A stretch of 64,000 nt of DNA from NCBI GenBank assembly GCA_020465985.1, contig JAANYP010004780.1, positions 1,170,135-1,234,134 on the forward strand. The letters run 5' to 3'. The notes beneath the pieces were generated by a model. That model was not told where the DNA came from. It searched no databases and worked only from the letters and a program-made list of their open reading frames with translations. Made by a program: the position numbers and the translations under genes. Source of the DNA: Centrapalus pauciflorus. Lineage: Eukaryota > Streptophyta > Magnoliopsida > Asterales > Asteraceae. This document shows positions 47,233-60,200 of the stretch, piece by piece. Position 1 is the first letter of the stretch, and every line of letters begins with the position of its first letter.

Positions 47233-50200
47233 TTATTCACTTCTCCCATCGCTGACATCTTCATCACTTACATCTTCATCACTTACATCTTCATCACTGT
47301 CGTCTGTGAGTGTGCTGCTGATAGTCCCCTTCTTTGCATATAGCTCACAGTACTCTGCACCAAGAAACCAAAATAAGGAGTTTGGATGTGTATTTTAGAA
47401 GTGGTAATTCTGATTAGTGATTACCAATAATTAGTCACTACTGCTTGGGTTGCCTCCTTCTACTTCGGATTATTTAACGGTTAAATAATCAGTTCAAACT
47501 ATAACTACTATACTAGCTCCAACGAAACATATTAACAAAGGGTACGGTAAAAATTACTGAATACCTTCATTATATTTATTATTAAATTAAATAATCAGAA
47601 TTTTTCATATGCTAAACACCATAAAAGCAATTATTGCAACTTCATGTAGCAGAATCACTATTATAGTTGATTTATTTGATTCTGATTATTGAGTATCACA
47701 TAACGACATAATCAAATTTTTTTTTTAAAAAAAAAGGCACGTTCTATCAACACTAAAAAGATTCATAGACAATCTTTGAGTGGAAAAGGGCAAAGAAATA
47801 AAAGATACACATAAGAAAGCTGATGGACCTTTCACTTTCTTCTCATATTGCTCCTTGTCTTTCATCATTAATGATGCTGCATCACCATTTAGTGGATCTG
47901 AAGGATTTGGGTATAGCAAAAGTTGTGGAAGGAAGACCTCAAATACATTTAAGTTTTTTTGTAGATAACAATATACCAAATGAAAAGTTTATGATCTTGG
48001 AGAACTTATACAGAAACAGAACAGGTGCATTCTACCGCTCTTATATAATAGGATTTTCATTACATGTACCCAATATCGTCACCATAGCATGACCAACTAG
48101 GCCAGACTGCCAGAGTGGGTACAACAAGAGAGAGATATCGGAGGTTCAAAAAGTTTCATATGCTCAAGTTCTACCACAGAAAAACCGATCTACTGTTATA
48201 GTGCTGCTAGATACAGGTCCTGTAACCCGTTCAGGTCAAAAAGACAAATTTTCAATATGATGAAAACGGGGTGGGTTTGTGTTAGAATGTTAGATTGACC
48301 TGCCAACACTTTTTTGTCCTTTCTATTTTAATTTTTTTTAAGACTTAATACATTAATATTATTATGAAAACTATAATCAAAATATATAATAATGATACAA
48401 CTTTTTTGAAGAAAACAATATAGGAGGCAGGAAGGTGTAAAACATTTAAAAATGAAAACTTCTTAGCTACTCAGACCAATTTCCTTTTTAGCTAAATTTG
48501 TATATTTACCCATTTGACTTCTTAACAGTATAAAACAACCCATATTGACCCGTTTTCACATAAACGGGTTTAAATTGCCAGCAAATGGTCTACAATTGCT
48601 CTATTTCCACCTAAAAAGGTTATAAGAAGAAAAGACTTTTTAGCCCATATCAGGAATTTCACCAGGAAAATTCATAAATCAACAAATTATCAAATAAAAA
48701 ATATATATGTGAGTCTTCCTGCTAAACAGTTGGAGGAATTATGTTGGTGTACTTAATTCTTTGTGCATGTGTATGTGTGTGTGTTTGGAAAGGGGTACCA
48801 CCAGGGTCAAATTTATCTTGTTACTCCTATCAGCCACGGTTCTCTCCACAACCAAATGCAAGTATAAGTTATAAAAAAGGCAGCTAGTGTTGTTCCTAAT
48901 GGAGAATGACTATTACCAAACATCGGACTCCATGATTGGTTAATGACATCCAAGCAGACAGAGCCAGTCCTGCAATTCACGAAGAAAGTCAGCTATAACC
49001 ATCTTCCGTTTATTTGATTTTATCATTTATTTCTTTGTGTGAGGTAAGGTGAGGTGGACCAGGGGTATAGCAACAATCTGTTGAAAATAAAAACGTACAC
49101 GTTCTAAAAAGTAACCAGTTGCAATGTGGTTGAGTTAGTCTAGTCATTTAAGTAGCTGAAGGATAAAAGTAAACTCACAGCTCAACAACATTTGGGTGGA
49201 ATATCCTGTTTGGAAACCCTATAGAGGAGATTTGTATGGATAGGCATATGGAAGCTCCACACGGACTTTCCAGACGCCTCCTTCATATAGACCTGCAGCA
49301 AGGATGATACAAAATAAGTAAAACATAAGATGCAATACAACTAAGTAACGACTAGCTTTTGCAAATAAGAGAATTATATATAATCATAAAGTAAGAAGCA
49401 TATTCAATAAGAAAGTAAGACACAAATGACCAGTTAGGGAGTGTTTGAATGTGCATATCTAAAGTGACTATTTTCACTTAGATTTGTGTACCTATGGGCA
49501 GTAGAAACTTTAGGCTGGCTACCACGCATGGCATTAAAAGACGCAATAGCCGCTAATAGGAATCAAACCTGAGACCCCATACCACATTAAATACAAAGCT
49601 TCAGAGAAATTGACTGCTAGGCTACCCCTTGGAGATGTTTATACAGTCTACAAACAGAAGATACATATATTTTTTTTTGAATACTATTACTCATTATCAT
49701 TCGAAATTTCACAACCGTAAAGACATACAATGTGTGGTAGGGACGGAAACTCTTACTTTCTTTTGGACCATGGAATTCCACATTAAGTTCATTAATTCCA
49801 TCATTTATCGGCTCCACGGCATAGTCACTCATCATCCTTTAAAATGAATACAACATGTTACTACGCGCAACATCAATATATCAAAGCTCAAGAACTCTAT
49901 AAAAAACCCTATGAAACTTAAGATGAAAACCTAAGTGGAAAACTGCAATAAATAGCAGCACACTTTCATTTCCTTTGTAAATTGGTCACTAGAATTTAAA
50001 GAGTTACTACGTACAAACACTTTACTTTTCAAATTATATTATTTTGGGCAGCTTCAACCAAAAAGACCAACATGCTGATGAGGTTGAGTGGTCTTTATAT
50101 CCGCTTCCAGAAGTTGGATGGCTTTGGTATCAATGTTTAACGTACAATGACCAAGTTACAAATGTAATGAAAGTGCATTGCAATTTGATTACTTCATGAA

Positions 50201-50288
50201 AAGAAAATGCTGCACAAAGAACATACTACAAAGAAGATCCTTACAGCTTCATATCATCCATATCCCTCCTTTCGCTTGGAGATGACAT
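47233..50288 (-). pseudogene. Ubiquitin-conjugating enzyme E2 (UBC4/5/6, UBE2H-like), probably broken
   Basis: Exons: 50288-50245 (MSSPSERRDMDDMK), 49836-49757 (LMMSDYAVEPINDG...GPKES), 49292-49179 (YEGGVWKVRVELP...), 48969-48917 (SVCLDVINQSWSPMF, with catalytic Cys), about 47955-47829 (NVFEVFLPQLLLYPNPSDPL...) and 47354-47233 (EYCELYAKKG and an acidic tail with DEDVS three times). Order and phases match plant UBC4/5/6, E2s that pass ubiquitin from E1 to substrate. Two lesions: exon 3 lacks one base at about 49224-49225, giving CTA TAG where the family has Ser-Ile-Gly, and exon 5 has no AG acceptor (TCTACAAAAAAAC where CAG is expected) with Val lost from DLVNVF. Several normally fixed residues also differ (ELPY for ELPD, HPNVVEL for HPNVDEM). 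Introns are present, so it is a decayed duplicate, not a retrocopy. A homopolymer error could explain the deletion alone. Confidence 0.78.
47244..47290 (-). repeat. 15-bp tandem repeat in E2 acidic tail
   Basis: GATGAAGATGTAAGT or close copies occur three times in tandem and encode DEDVS. Acidic C-terminal tails are normal in this E2 group; the repeat is a recent slippage expansion. Confidence 0.8.
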
Positions 50289-51149
50289 TTTCTGAACAGC
50301 CATTCAGAACAAAAGAACAACATGGATACCAAATTATCAGAAATAAAATAAAAAGAAGTCAAATCAAAATACACTTAGGATCCTTATCCTCCAATGAAGA
50401 ACACCTTAATACATGTTATAAATTGATGCCCATCTTTTTAATAATCAAGTTCCATTTCCATACCACTTTGTTTTGAACAATCGGTGAGTTCAAAGCCCCT
50501 TCCATTTTAGCAACATTTCAAGTAGCAAAACAATTCATAAGTCATAGCATTTTAGGGTTTCAAGTTCGGTCTTCTTGTGGTCAACTAAAGCTATCAATTA
50601 AACATCATTGAATCGCTGTAAGCAACGGAATTTTCGAGAAAACTAACAAGATGAGTAAAAATCTGAAAAAATAACAATAATAATAATAAAAGAATCATGT
50701 ATCCATATTCATCAAAATCACATTATGATGATCATAGTATTGTACCACACCAGGAAGTGATGACACAAAAATTGGGGTTTAAAATACCCATGGGAGTAAG
50801 GAATTAAAAGAGAAATGCATCAATGGAATGGTGTAAGAAAAAAACGAAATTGATAACCCACCGGGTATGTGAGGAGGAGCAGATCGAGGGTTGTCCGGGT
50901 GAAGAAATCTATGTGAAATTGAAGGATAAAAATAATTGAAAGAAAAACAGAGAAGATAGAATGAAAAATGGAAACAGTGCATGATGCGTGTGTATGTGTA
51001 TGTATATGTGTATGTATATGTATATGTATATATACGTGTAAGTGATGCCATGATGTTGCAGAGGCAGAGATCACGTGCCAAGGTCGGTGATAGCGAAGAG
51101 CTAAAAGATGCTAAGGTGAATGGGAGTAGCGAGGCCCAAGCCATTCGCT
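50289..51149 (-). promoter_or_regulatory. E2 upstream region, probable 5' UTR exon
   Basis: The minus strand at 50860-50960 is pyrimidine-rich and contains CACATACCCG|GTGGGTT, a possible donor for a 5' UTR intron that would end at the coding exon at 50288. A TATGTG microsatellite lies at 50985-51038. No coding sequence is supported. Confidence 0.4.
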
Positions 51150-51790
51150 TAGGCTTGACAAAAAAACTCATCCCTAACGGAACCCGTAACTCGACCGTGA
51201 TTTGATCAGGGAATCTTCGAGTTGACCGGGGATGGGAACGGAGAATCCCCGACTTAAAATAATGGGAATGGGGCGGGGATGGGAGACACTTTGATCCCCG
51301 ACCCCGGTTTTATTTTATGTTTTAATATAGATTATTATATATATTTAACTTTACAATGTAAATTATTCATTACATTTTATGTAATACATTAAATATCATT
51401 GTGTATGACTTTTTATGGTTTAAAATACTATTGTTTGTTTCATTTTATTGATTTTATAAATCTTTTGCATACATTTTTTTGTTTTAGTTTTATTAAAATT
51501 ATAAATTATAAATGTAAATAACTCAAATATGTTTGGATTGATTTGTTTAAAGTTTATTTATATATATTTTTTCTACTAAATTAATATTTATAGTTTAAAC
51601 TTAATAATTTTTTAAGAAATTGGAAAATCCGATTCCCCGATGGGGATCCCCGATCCCCGATTGGGACGGGGACGGGGATAGATACTCATTCTCCGACGGG
51701 GATGGGGCCGGGGATGGGGGAGGGGATTAAGAAGCGGGTATGGGGATGTGAACTGATATCCCCGCCCCGCCCCATTGCCATGTCTACATC
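51150..51790. repeat. GGGGAT/CCCCGA-rich repeat element
   Basis: Left part: TAGGCTTGACAAAAAAACTC then GGGGATGGGA words. AT-rich middle as at 11528. Right part: CCCCGATCCCCGATTGGGAC and GGGGATGGGG words ending CCCCGCCCCATTGCCATG. The two G/C-rich ends are roughly complementary, so the whole can fold back. Apparent proteins over it are translation of the repeat. Confidence 0.6.
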
Positions 51791-52062
51791 CGCTCCGTGC
51801 CACGAGGCTGGCGAGCACACCATCCCCGCCTCGTCGGCCCCGGCAAAAATGGCCCCGCTCGGCTCCCCACACTGACGGCCTTCCCTTTTTTTCTGTTTTT
51901 TGCTACCCAAAGGTCATATGACCGTTCACCAATTAAATTTTCTTTTTCAATATTTTCACTCTGTAAATACTTTACTTCCATACATTTATCTTCGCACCTT
52001 TCAAACTCTCAACTTTTTCTTTTTCAATCTATATACTTTCAAACATTTCATTCTATTAAATT

Positions 52063-53298
52063 ATGGATCGAAATACCGGTAAACAACTCGCTTCTAGTCG
52101 ACAACACGGTAATATCGGTTCTCGAACAAACTCTCCATTCCGCCCACCGCAAAATTATCGACCGAATTTTGCGGAATTTACCGCACCATATGTACCATAT
52201 TTTTCATCATATCAATAATTATCACCCATTCCACAAAACCCAAAATTTCCACCCATTCCACAATTTTCTCAACACTTTCGGCCCCCAATTTTCATCTCAA
52301 GAATTTAACTAGGGTTTCAAACCATTTTTAGGTTATTGGGATCAACCATCCGCGATGACGAGGACGGGGTGGAAGTGATTCCCTAAACGCAACCAGACGA
52401 CGACGACGAGAAGATTCCCGTAAACACGGCGGGGGCGTCAATCAGAGCTATAAATCAACAAAAAAAGGGTCCAATGAAAGCAAAAATGCGGATCTCGCAC
52501 GAAGAAAAGGCATTGGCGGAAACCTAGATAGATGTTTCTAAGGATTCAACTACCGGAAACAATAAAAAACGTTCAAATTTTTGGGGTCGAATCCTTGAAA
52601 ATTTTGATAGTCGAATAGGTGGAACTATCCGCACCGTCCACCAATTAAATTCAAAGTGGAAAGATATGAACCGTAATTACACAAAATTTGGCGGCATGTT
52701 TAGCAACAAGATGATGAATCGACGAAGCGGCCAAAACGACTACGACGTTTTCACTACAACCCAAGAACAATACAAGGCACTACACAAAAATAAGTCGTTT
52801 CCACACCAATCGGCTTGGGAGGTACTTCGACATCATCCAAAGTGGAACACCATTCCACAAATGGATGATTTTGTTCAACCGCAAAGAAAGCGATCCAAAA
52901 CTTCTGATTCTAACACGATCGGAACACCGTCTTCGGATGCGGTATTTTTAGGTGTTCACGATAAACAAGACGACGAGGCAATGATATTCAGAAGCTTGAA
53001 AGACCACGCCGCAAGAGGAAAAAACCAACATCAACATCAAGCGACCCAAATATCTACAAACAATTTGAAATGTTTTCAACTTCTCACGTTGACGATGTTG
53101 AAGATAAGAAACGTCACCGAAGATGACTTGAATAAATAAAAGAAAAACAAATGTAGTACGAAAAGGAAATGAAAAAATATCAAGCGTACGTATCATTACT
53201 GAATGAACAACAACAAGATAGAGACATGAAGTTTTTCATTCGGGCACACGACCATTTTCCAGGTGCCGCTTTGCAAATCGTATTACAACGCAAATAAA
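52063..53298 (+). pseudogene. PIF/Harbinger ORF1 (Myb/SANT-like, NAM-associated) remnant
   Basis: Starting at an ATG (MDRNTGKQLASSRQ), one frame reads a Pro/Asn/Phe-rich N terminus (SPFRPPQNYRPNF), then KKRSNFWGRILENFDSRIGG, HQLNSKWKDMNRNYTKFGGM and SFPHQSAWEVLRHHPKWN. This is the Trp-rich Myb/SANT-like core and NAM-associated C-terminal domain of plant PIF/Harbinger ORF1 proteins, often mislabelled 'glutathione S-transferase T3-like'. It is dead: in-frame stops near 52216, 52310 and 52386, a Trp codon turned TAG near 52529, and a frameshift after ~53090, beyond which another frame continues (EKEMKKYQAYVSLLNEQQQD to a stop at 53298). I see no transposase (DDE) partner nearby. Confidence 0.75.
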
Positions 53299-54907
53299 GA
53301 ATAGCAGAGTGTTGGGGATGATAATTATAGTTTCGTAATAACTACTTGCTTTGGGGTAGGCTTGGATTGACATTTCCATTTTGATGTAATAATTTACTTA
53401 GTATGATGTGTAGGAATAAATCATTGTGAAGCTCTCTTCAAGGTGAACACAAACCCATTAAATATTAGTTATATATACACATAATTAAATTTGTCCAAAA
53501 CTATGGAAAATGCATTTTTTTCACACATTTTTCCAACATGATGTTGGTTTGTAAACATTGTCCATCTTATCGTGAGAATAGTCAAATAGTTTTGTACTGC
53601 TAATTGCGTTGATCTCATTAAAAGAGGGGTGCTAGACACACACACATAATGTGATAATAAAAAGTAAACTATATAAAAATATCGTCAAATACAAATAGAA
53701 CAGAAGAATTTTAAGATTTGAAATGATCACCATGTATTTACTATAACAAGTTAATCGTATAAATTTACTAATTAAAGATCTTTGTATATCAATTGGTAGC
53801 CTTTTGCCAATTAAATATTTCTTTTAAGCGAACTTCACTTGGGTGTTGATCATGAAACAATCGTCCTAAAACAAATAGGATATATGCATGATCTACATTT
53901 TATATACATAAAAAATACGAGATAATTTAAACGTTTCATACATACATAAACTCACATCAGCGACTCTATTACATGGTCTGCTAGCTAGATGCCATGTAAT
54001 AGAATTGTTGATGTGATTGCCATCAGTCCACTAGCTAGCATTATCTCAACAAAATCATAACATTGCCAATAATTTTCAAGTGATACGAAATCTTCGGGTT
54101 CTTTCACTTGTCGTCATTTCCTGATATATAAATCACCAAACTGGCAAGCCTACAACCTCGTGAGTAAAAGATGATAACCTAATGATGCATATACACAATA
54201 ATCATGGAAACATGACAAGGAAGGGAAACGACACTCCCAATAGTCGTAAGTAGGGGAACGACACCTTAAATCATGTGTAAGGGAGACAACACCTCCAAAC
54301 AATCATAATATCAGGAGTAATTACACACAATGTCAGATGACACTGACATTCCATATAAGGATCCCCAGGTATCCTCATAGTCAGTAGTCACTGACGGCAA
54401 TATTGGCATGTTACACGAAGTAGCCCCAAGTCGCATATCTATCATAATCTTATAAGTCATGCATGCATAAGGAAATGGGGACGACATTCCACAAATAATC
54501 ATGAAGTCAAGTCATATGAATCGCATACAATAATAATGATTTCGTCAAGTGAATCGGATAACAATCAAGTAATATGTGTGTAATCATTTATGTAATCAAT
54601 GTGTTACTCACATCGCATGCAATCTGAACTCGTCAAGCAGTCAATACAACAAATGTCTAGGATGGTTGTCCGAATAACCTCAAACAAGCCTCTTATAATC
54701 ATGATATCAATGTATATGTATCATGCTTCCGTTTTATCGACTTTAAATTTGTCGTTGTCACATATACTTCACTTTATTCATGAAAGTCTCGAAATATTGG
54801 TAAGTATTCTATTTATGTCACATATACTTTTATATAATTATTGTCCTATTCAATGTCTATGTTTAACTACAAAATTTCATAATTTTAGTTTAATAATAAA
54901 TTGAGAT
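53299..54907. other. Intergenic, no gene seen
   Basis: AT-rich with several short CATATCGACAAC-like and GGGAACGACAC repeats around 54180-54490. No coding or RNA gene supported. Confidence 0.45.
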
Positions 54908-55356
54908 AATTACTAAAATAGCCACATATCATACCCCATTATCACTTTTTAGCCATTAGAATTTCATTTTACCAAAATAGCGACATTTTACGTTACCACA
55001 TTTACGTGATAGCCACCATTTACGTGATATGTACTTTTTATTCATATTTTAATGCATTACGTTACAAAAGGTGTTTGGTAACGTAAATGTTTGTACTTTA
55101 CGTGACCACTTTTAATCATTACATTTTTATGGGGAAGAAACATATTTTTCAAAATGGTCACGTAAAGTACAAACATTTACGTTACCAAACACATTTTGTA
55201 ACGTAATGCATTAAAATATGAATAAAACGTACACATCACGTAAATTGTGGCTATCACATAAATGTGGTAACGTAAAATGTAGCTATTTTGGTAAAATGAA
55301 AATTTAATGGCTAAAAAGTGACAAATGGATGTGATATGTGACTATTTTTAGTAATT
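54908..55356. repeat. Long-arm foldback MITE
   Basis: The left end AATTACTAAAATAGCCACAT is complementary to the right end, and complementarity continues inward for about 190 bp per arm (both contain the ACGTAAA/TTTACGT words in register) to a central loop near 55110-55150. It is non-coding and could form a near-continuous hairpin about 450 nt long when transcribed. Confidence 0.82.
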
Positions 55357-57262
55357 AACCCTAATAAATTATAAACTTTCAGGTTCTTAGCTCATTAACA
55401 AATTAGCTCCCTATAGTAGTTTACATCAACATATCTCTTATAATGTGATTAATTAATTTTTTTAAAACTTTGCTCGGTATTGAAATTATGCAGTTATATA
55501 TATGATTATCCAAGCCTATATAATTTTAATTATCTATTAACATTAGCAATTAATTAAAAAAATACATGTCATATTAAACCATTTAATTGATCCACTATTC
55601 ATGTGGGTTAAAATTAAACCAAAGCGATTAAATTAATAATTACTAGCCAATGAACTTTAATCAAATTGATTACACTAATTATATACTATAATTGATCTAT
55701 AAAAGAATAAACATTGAGTTTCATATAGTCTAGAGTCTACAATCTACATAAAACATCTACAAAATCATCCAAACATGTTTATGTCGTTTCTAACTCAAAA
55801 ACACTTTCTAGACACCAAAAACACCTTTTTCTTTAATTTTTGTTCAAGAATATCATTTTCCATGAAATCATTAAGGTCTTGTTTATGTGGCATTTAGAGG
55901 CTTTTTAAAAAGTCATTAATTTAAATTTCAGATCTAAAACAATTTAAGTTTTTTTTTTTTTTTTTTTATATTTCAAACTTAAGAGGTGTATCATTCTTCC
56001 TGTAATATTTTTGACATTGAATTCCCAAAAAAATAAAAAAAATAAAAAAATGGATGGTTATATAGAAAAGAAGAAATCATGCATGGTGTTACCATTGAAA
56101 AAAGAAAAGGAGGTGTTGATTGAATATATTGAAAAAGGATGAGTGGAGTGGGAGACACGGTGCGGATTGAGAAAGAAGAGATGGATGATGGTCAACTCTT
56201 CCAAAATACCAATATTATTCGTAAATTGGCAGTAATTTTATCTGTTTATTTCTAAAGTGAAATACGTTGAGAATATAGTTATCTTTCACGATTTTTTGCC
56301 TTCTTTAAAAATGCAATAATAATAACTCATAATTTGATTTTATAAAATATTTTTATTTTTGCAAAGAATTAAAATGCCAGAATTAGAATTTACCGGATTT
56401 TACAAGTGTTACAGATCAACAATAAGGTTGGACGTAATGAACTGATAAATAAATGAAATGAACAAGGTAATAGAATGGATCATTACGGTTCCTTATCATA
56501 TTTGTTTATATCATTAAAATGAAATGAGTTATTATTATATGTGGTTTGGTAGGTAGGATTATTAAAACGAATGAATATATATAAAAATTAAAAAAAACTC
56601 TAAAATTATTACAAACTCCATTCCATTCCTTAATTAAGGGGATTAAAAAAACACGATATCCTCAATTAATGAAAATCAAGATAGATGAAGCAATCACATT
56701 CCTTGGTTTTATAAATAGTAATTTGAGGTTGGACTTTCACTGGAATTGTTAATCATGTAGATCGAGGTAAACAAACATGTTACATTTTCTGATTAATTGA
56801 TCGTGAAATAAACAAACATGTTACATTGTTAATCATGTAGATCGAGAAGTATCAAAAGATATCCTTAATTGACTTTTTAAATAGTAATTAGAGGTTGGAC
56901 TTTTGCATGCAGTAGGTGAGTCGATGGTTTTAGCCATTAAAAAATGTCCAATTTCTTTTGTTTAGATATGATAATACAAGTTGATCGATATAAATATGAA
57001 TAAATGATGATTAATTATAACTTACTCCATAGCTACAAGTCTTCTATATTTTATCAACACAACACATATAGATGCCAATCTTGAAACTTCTGAGGGAATT
57101 AAAACAAGATATATAGCAAAAATTCATATGATCTTGATCGATTTCTCTGAACTAAATTTTTATTCGATGCACACTTCTACCGCAATGTTGGGATCGATAA
57201 TCTGGAGTCTGTGACACAATCGCTAGCTAGCTACTTGATTAGCCTTTCTTTTTCTCCCTGTT
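55357..57262. other. Intergenic and WAT1 upstream region
   Basis: AT-rich. A short duplication (GTTAATCATGTAGATCGAG and AAACAAACATGTTACATT each occur twice at 56747-56850). The promoter of the transporter gene probably lies in the last few hundred bases. No gene seen. Confidence 0.45.
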
Positions 57263-57286
57263 GTGGCTTTGGAAAGCTATATCAAG

Positions 57287-60200
57287 ATGGCAACAACGAG
57301 AATTGAGCCGTGGTCATGGGTGCATGAGGTGCCGCCATTTGCTGCTATGTTCATCGTAATATGTTTGGATATGAGCGTGTTGACCATGGTCAAAGCAGCG
57401 ATGAATGGCGGCATGGATAGTATTGTCTATGTTGTTTACCATAATTCTCTTGGAACATTGATTCTTCTTCCTTTTTTCATCATCCATGTCTTCAGGTTTG
57501 TGATCCTCGATCCCGATCATCTCTGTTTGTTTGCTTTTTGGTTATGTCATGATGATCGAGAAGTTTCAATCAGATCATCGAATTCATTGTTACATTAATT
57601 AATTTGTACAGAAATGCGGGGCGTCATCCTCCGCTTAGTTTCCATATTCTTTTCAGATTCTTCATCCTTGGCCTTGTAGGGTAAGTGGTTCTTCAGATGT
57701 TCAAAAAAGTCGTTAATAAGTTTTGAACCAACTTTAAGTAAGTACACGAGTCGTTTGTAGCCTTTGTCTTTTTCAGCTTCTTACGTATATAGGCGTTGGC
57801 TACGGCTCTCCAACCATGGCAAGTGCTATCGGCAACTTAACTCCCGGGAACACCTTCTTGCTTGCTGTTGCTTTTAGGTAATTCCAAACACTAGAAACTA
57901 GAAACTACCCTTTTTTTATAGGTGGGCTGGGTACCGGGTCAAAATAGATATTTGTGGGTTATCAAAATAGATATTTTAAGCCGGATTTTGGATTACAAAA
58001 ATAATGAGTTAAAATTTGTGTTTTAAATTCCATCAAAATCTTCCAAACTATTTGTAACAACGTGTAAATTTCAACATTTCACAACTCACCTTAGCTGACA
58101 TTGAACATCATTCGATCAAAAACATATTATGTAGTGCTTCAATTCTCATTGTGCGAGTCAAACGGGTCTTAATTAGTTATTTCACTGATAGCTTTGTTCC
58201 TTTTCTTTAAAGTTTACTCTATTCTAATGGTGTCAAAGTGACCTGTATGCGTTTTAGGATGGAGAAAATAGACATAAGAAGTTCAAGCAGTAGAGCAAAA
58301 TTACTTGGCACCATAACAGCAATAACAGGAGCAATGGTGTTCACATTGTATATGTTGGAAATTAATGACAAAATGTAATTGTTTATATAGATATGTAATT
58401 ATAGAATAGTATAAGGACCTAATTATCATTTAGTAAACTTGAAAGGTTGCGTCTCTTTGAAACAATGCAACCTTTCATGAAAGGGCACCACGAACCAACA
58501 TGATGGTTCGGACGCACCCATTCACTTAGTATATATAGGAACCATATGTAAACAATTCAAGTGTGTGTAAATTCAATAGATTGTAATGAGATTTTCAGTT
58601 TGATAACGATCCTGGAATGTTCAATAGACCTGTGAAAAATCCAATATGGTATCAGAGCTTCGGTTAATCAAACCCAAAGCATCATCATATACCATTACAA
58701 TCTTTGAATCACACCAGAAGGCGTTGATTGTTAGAAATCATCGTCATTTAGGGATATCAGTATCTGAAAAATACTATCGATACCCAAGGGCGGCCGAACA
58801 TAGGAATTGTTCTACCACACTCCCGGCACCAATTCATCAAGTTTTTTCCCAGATTTCAATAGGAATTGAAATCAAATTCCCAACAGTAGGCAAACCCCAC
58901 AGAACCGAAGGCAAAAAAATTCAAAGCAACGAATTTGACAGAAGAACAGTAAGCCCCATCGCAAATATAGCAATAGACATAGTAAACCCTGATTCCAGAG
59001 ATAGCATATTGAATCGAAGGCAACGATAATCAGAGAAATAGAACCTGTTTTCAGAGGCACCACCGTAGAATTGTCCACAGAGATAAGTGCCACCACCGTA
59101 GGAGAAACCCACGGACAGAACCACCACCAATCGCAACCATACAACCACCAATCGCCACTATCCAAAATAGAAGCAACGATTAGGGTTCAAATCCAAACCC
59201 ATCAACCACCAGCGATTGAGCAGAAATCTTAGGCAACAATTAGGTTTTTTACGACTTGCCACCATATCTGACACCGTAAGATACTGAAAGCAACAAATTA
59301 GAAGAAACCCTAGCCATCGATTAAGAAGTTCGAGCGGTTATAGAAGAGAAACTTGCACCGATTCAATAGAAGGGTTACATCGTTTCATCAAGACAGCGAT
59401 TGGAAGAGAAGCTTACACCGGTTCACATAGAACACGGGCAAACACCGTTTGAAAGAAACGACACATAAGGGAAACAGAGAAGGCATCACAACGTTTCAGA
59501 GAAAACGTTTCAAAAGGAAAAAGATAAAAGGTAGTACAATGTTTTCAAGAGTGTAACGTCTCACAGAAGAGAGACCAAGGCCCAAGAGGGGTCTAGCAGT
59601 CAAGAAGGGAATCAAGTATCTGGACCCAATAATTGAGAGGAGTCCACAGCCGATTTTTGACAGGCCCAAGAAGAAGGAGCCCAATCAGAAAAGAAAAGCC
59701 CAAGGAAAGAAAGGAGCCCAACACGAATTTGCGGCCCGAGTATAACGTTAGGTATTTTCACCCAAATACCTTGTTTTATTTGTGTAGAAATAAAACTAGC
59801 AAAAAACCTTAGTATTAATTTTATTATAACGTAACTTATAATAAAATTAGGTTTCAGAAGTAAATTATAACGTAACTTATAATTTATTATTGGTTTTAAA
59901 ATTTTATAACGTAACTCGTAAAATTTTAAAATAGTTAATACTTAAAAATAGTGCACAACAAAAGTGTCACTACTCTTTGATATAGACTTTAGTTTTGAAG
60001 TTTATAGTTTTTCTTAAAGATAAATTTGTCATCTATTTATATTTGTGACATAATTAAATCAAGTTCATTTTTATAACCGGCCAATTATAATCGTGAACTA
60101 AATAAGAAAAACAGGTAAAGAGTCAGATAATTTTAGTTTTTAGAGAAAAGCCTAAAACTGAAACCAGAAAATTTAGATTGTAAGAATCTAAATTATTTAT

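Noticed and set aside
51612..51872. Possible Pro/Arg-rich protein on the minus strand
   Set aside because: It is the translation of a GGGGAT/CCCCGA repeat found also at 5905 and 11770; no domain and no gene structure.
58646..59029. 127-codon frame at the start of element C interior
   Set aside because: It begins on the ATG made by the LTR/PBS junction and has no gag-like motif, so a real protein is unlikely though not excluded.
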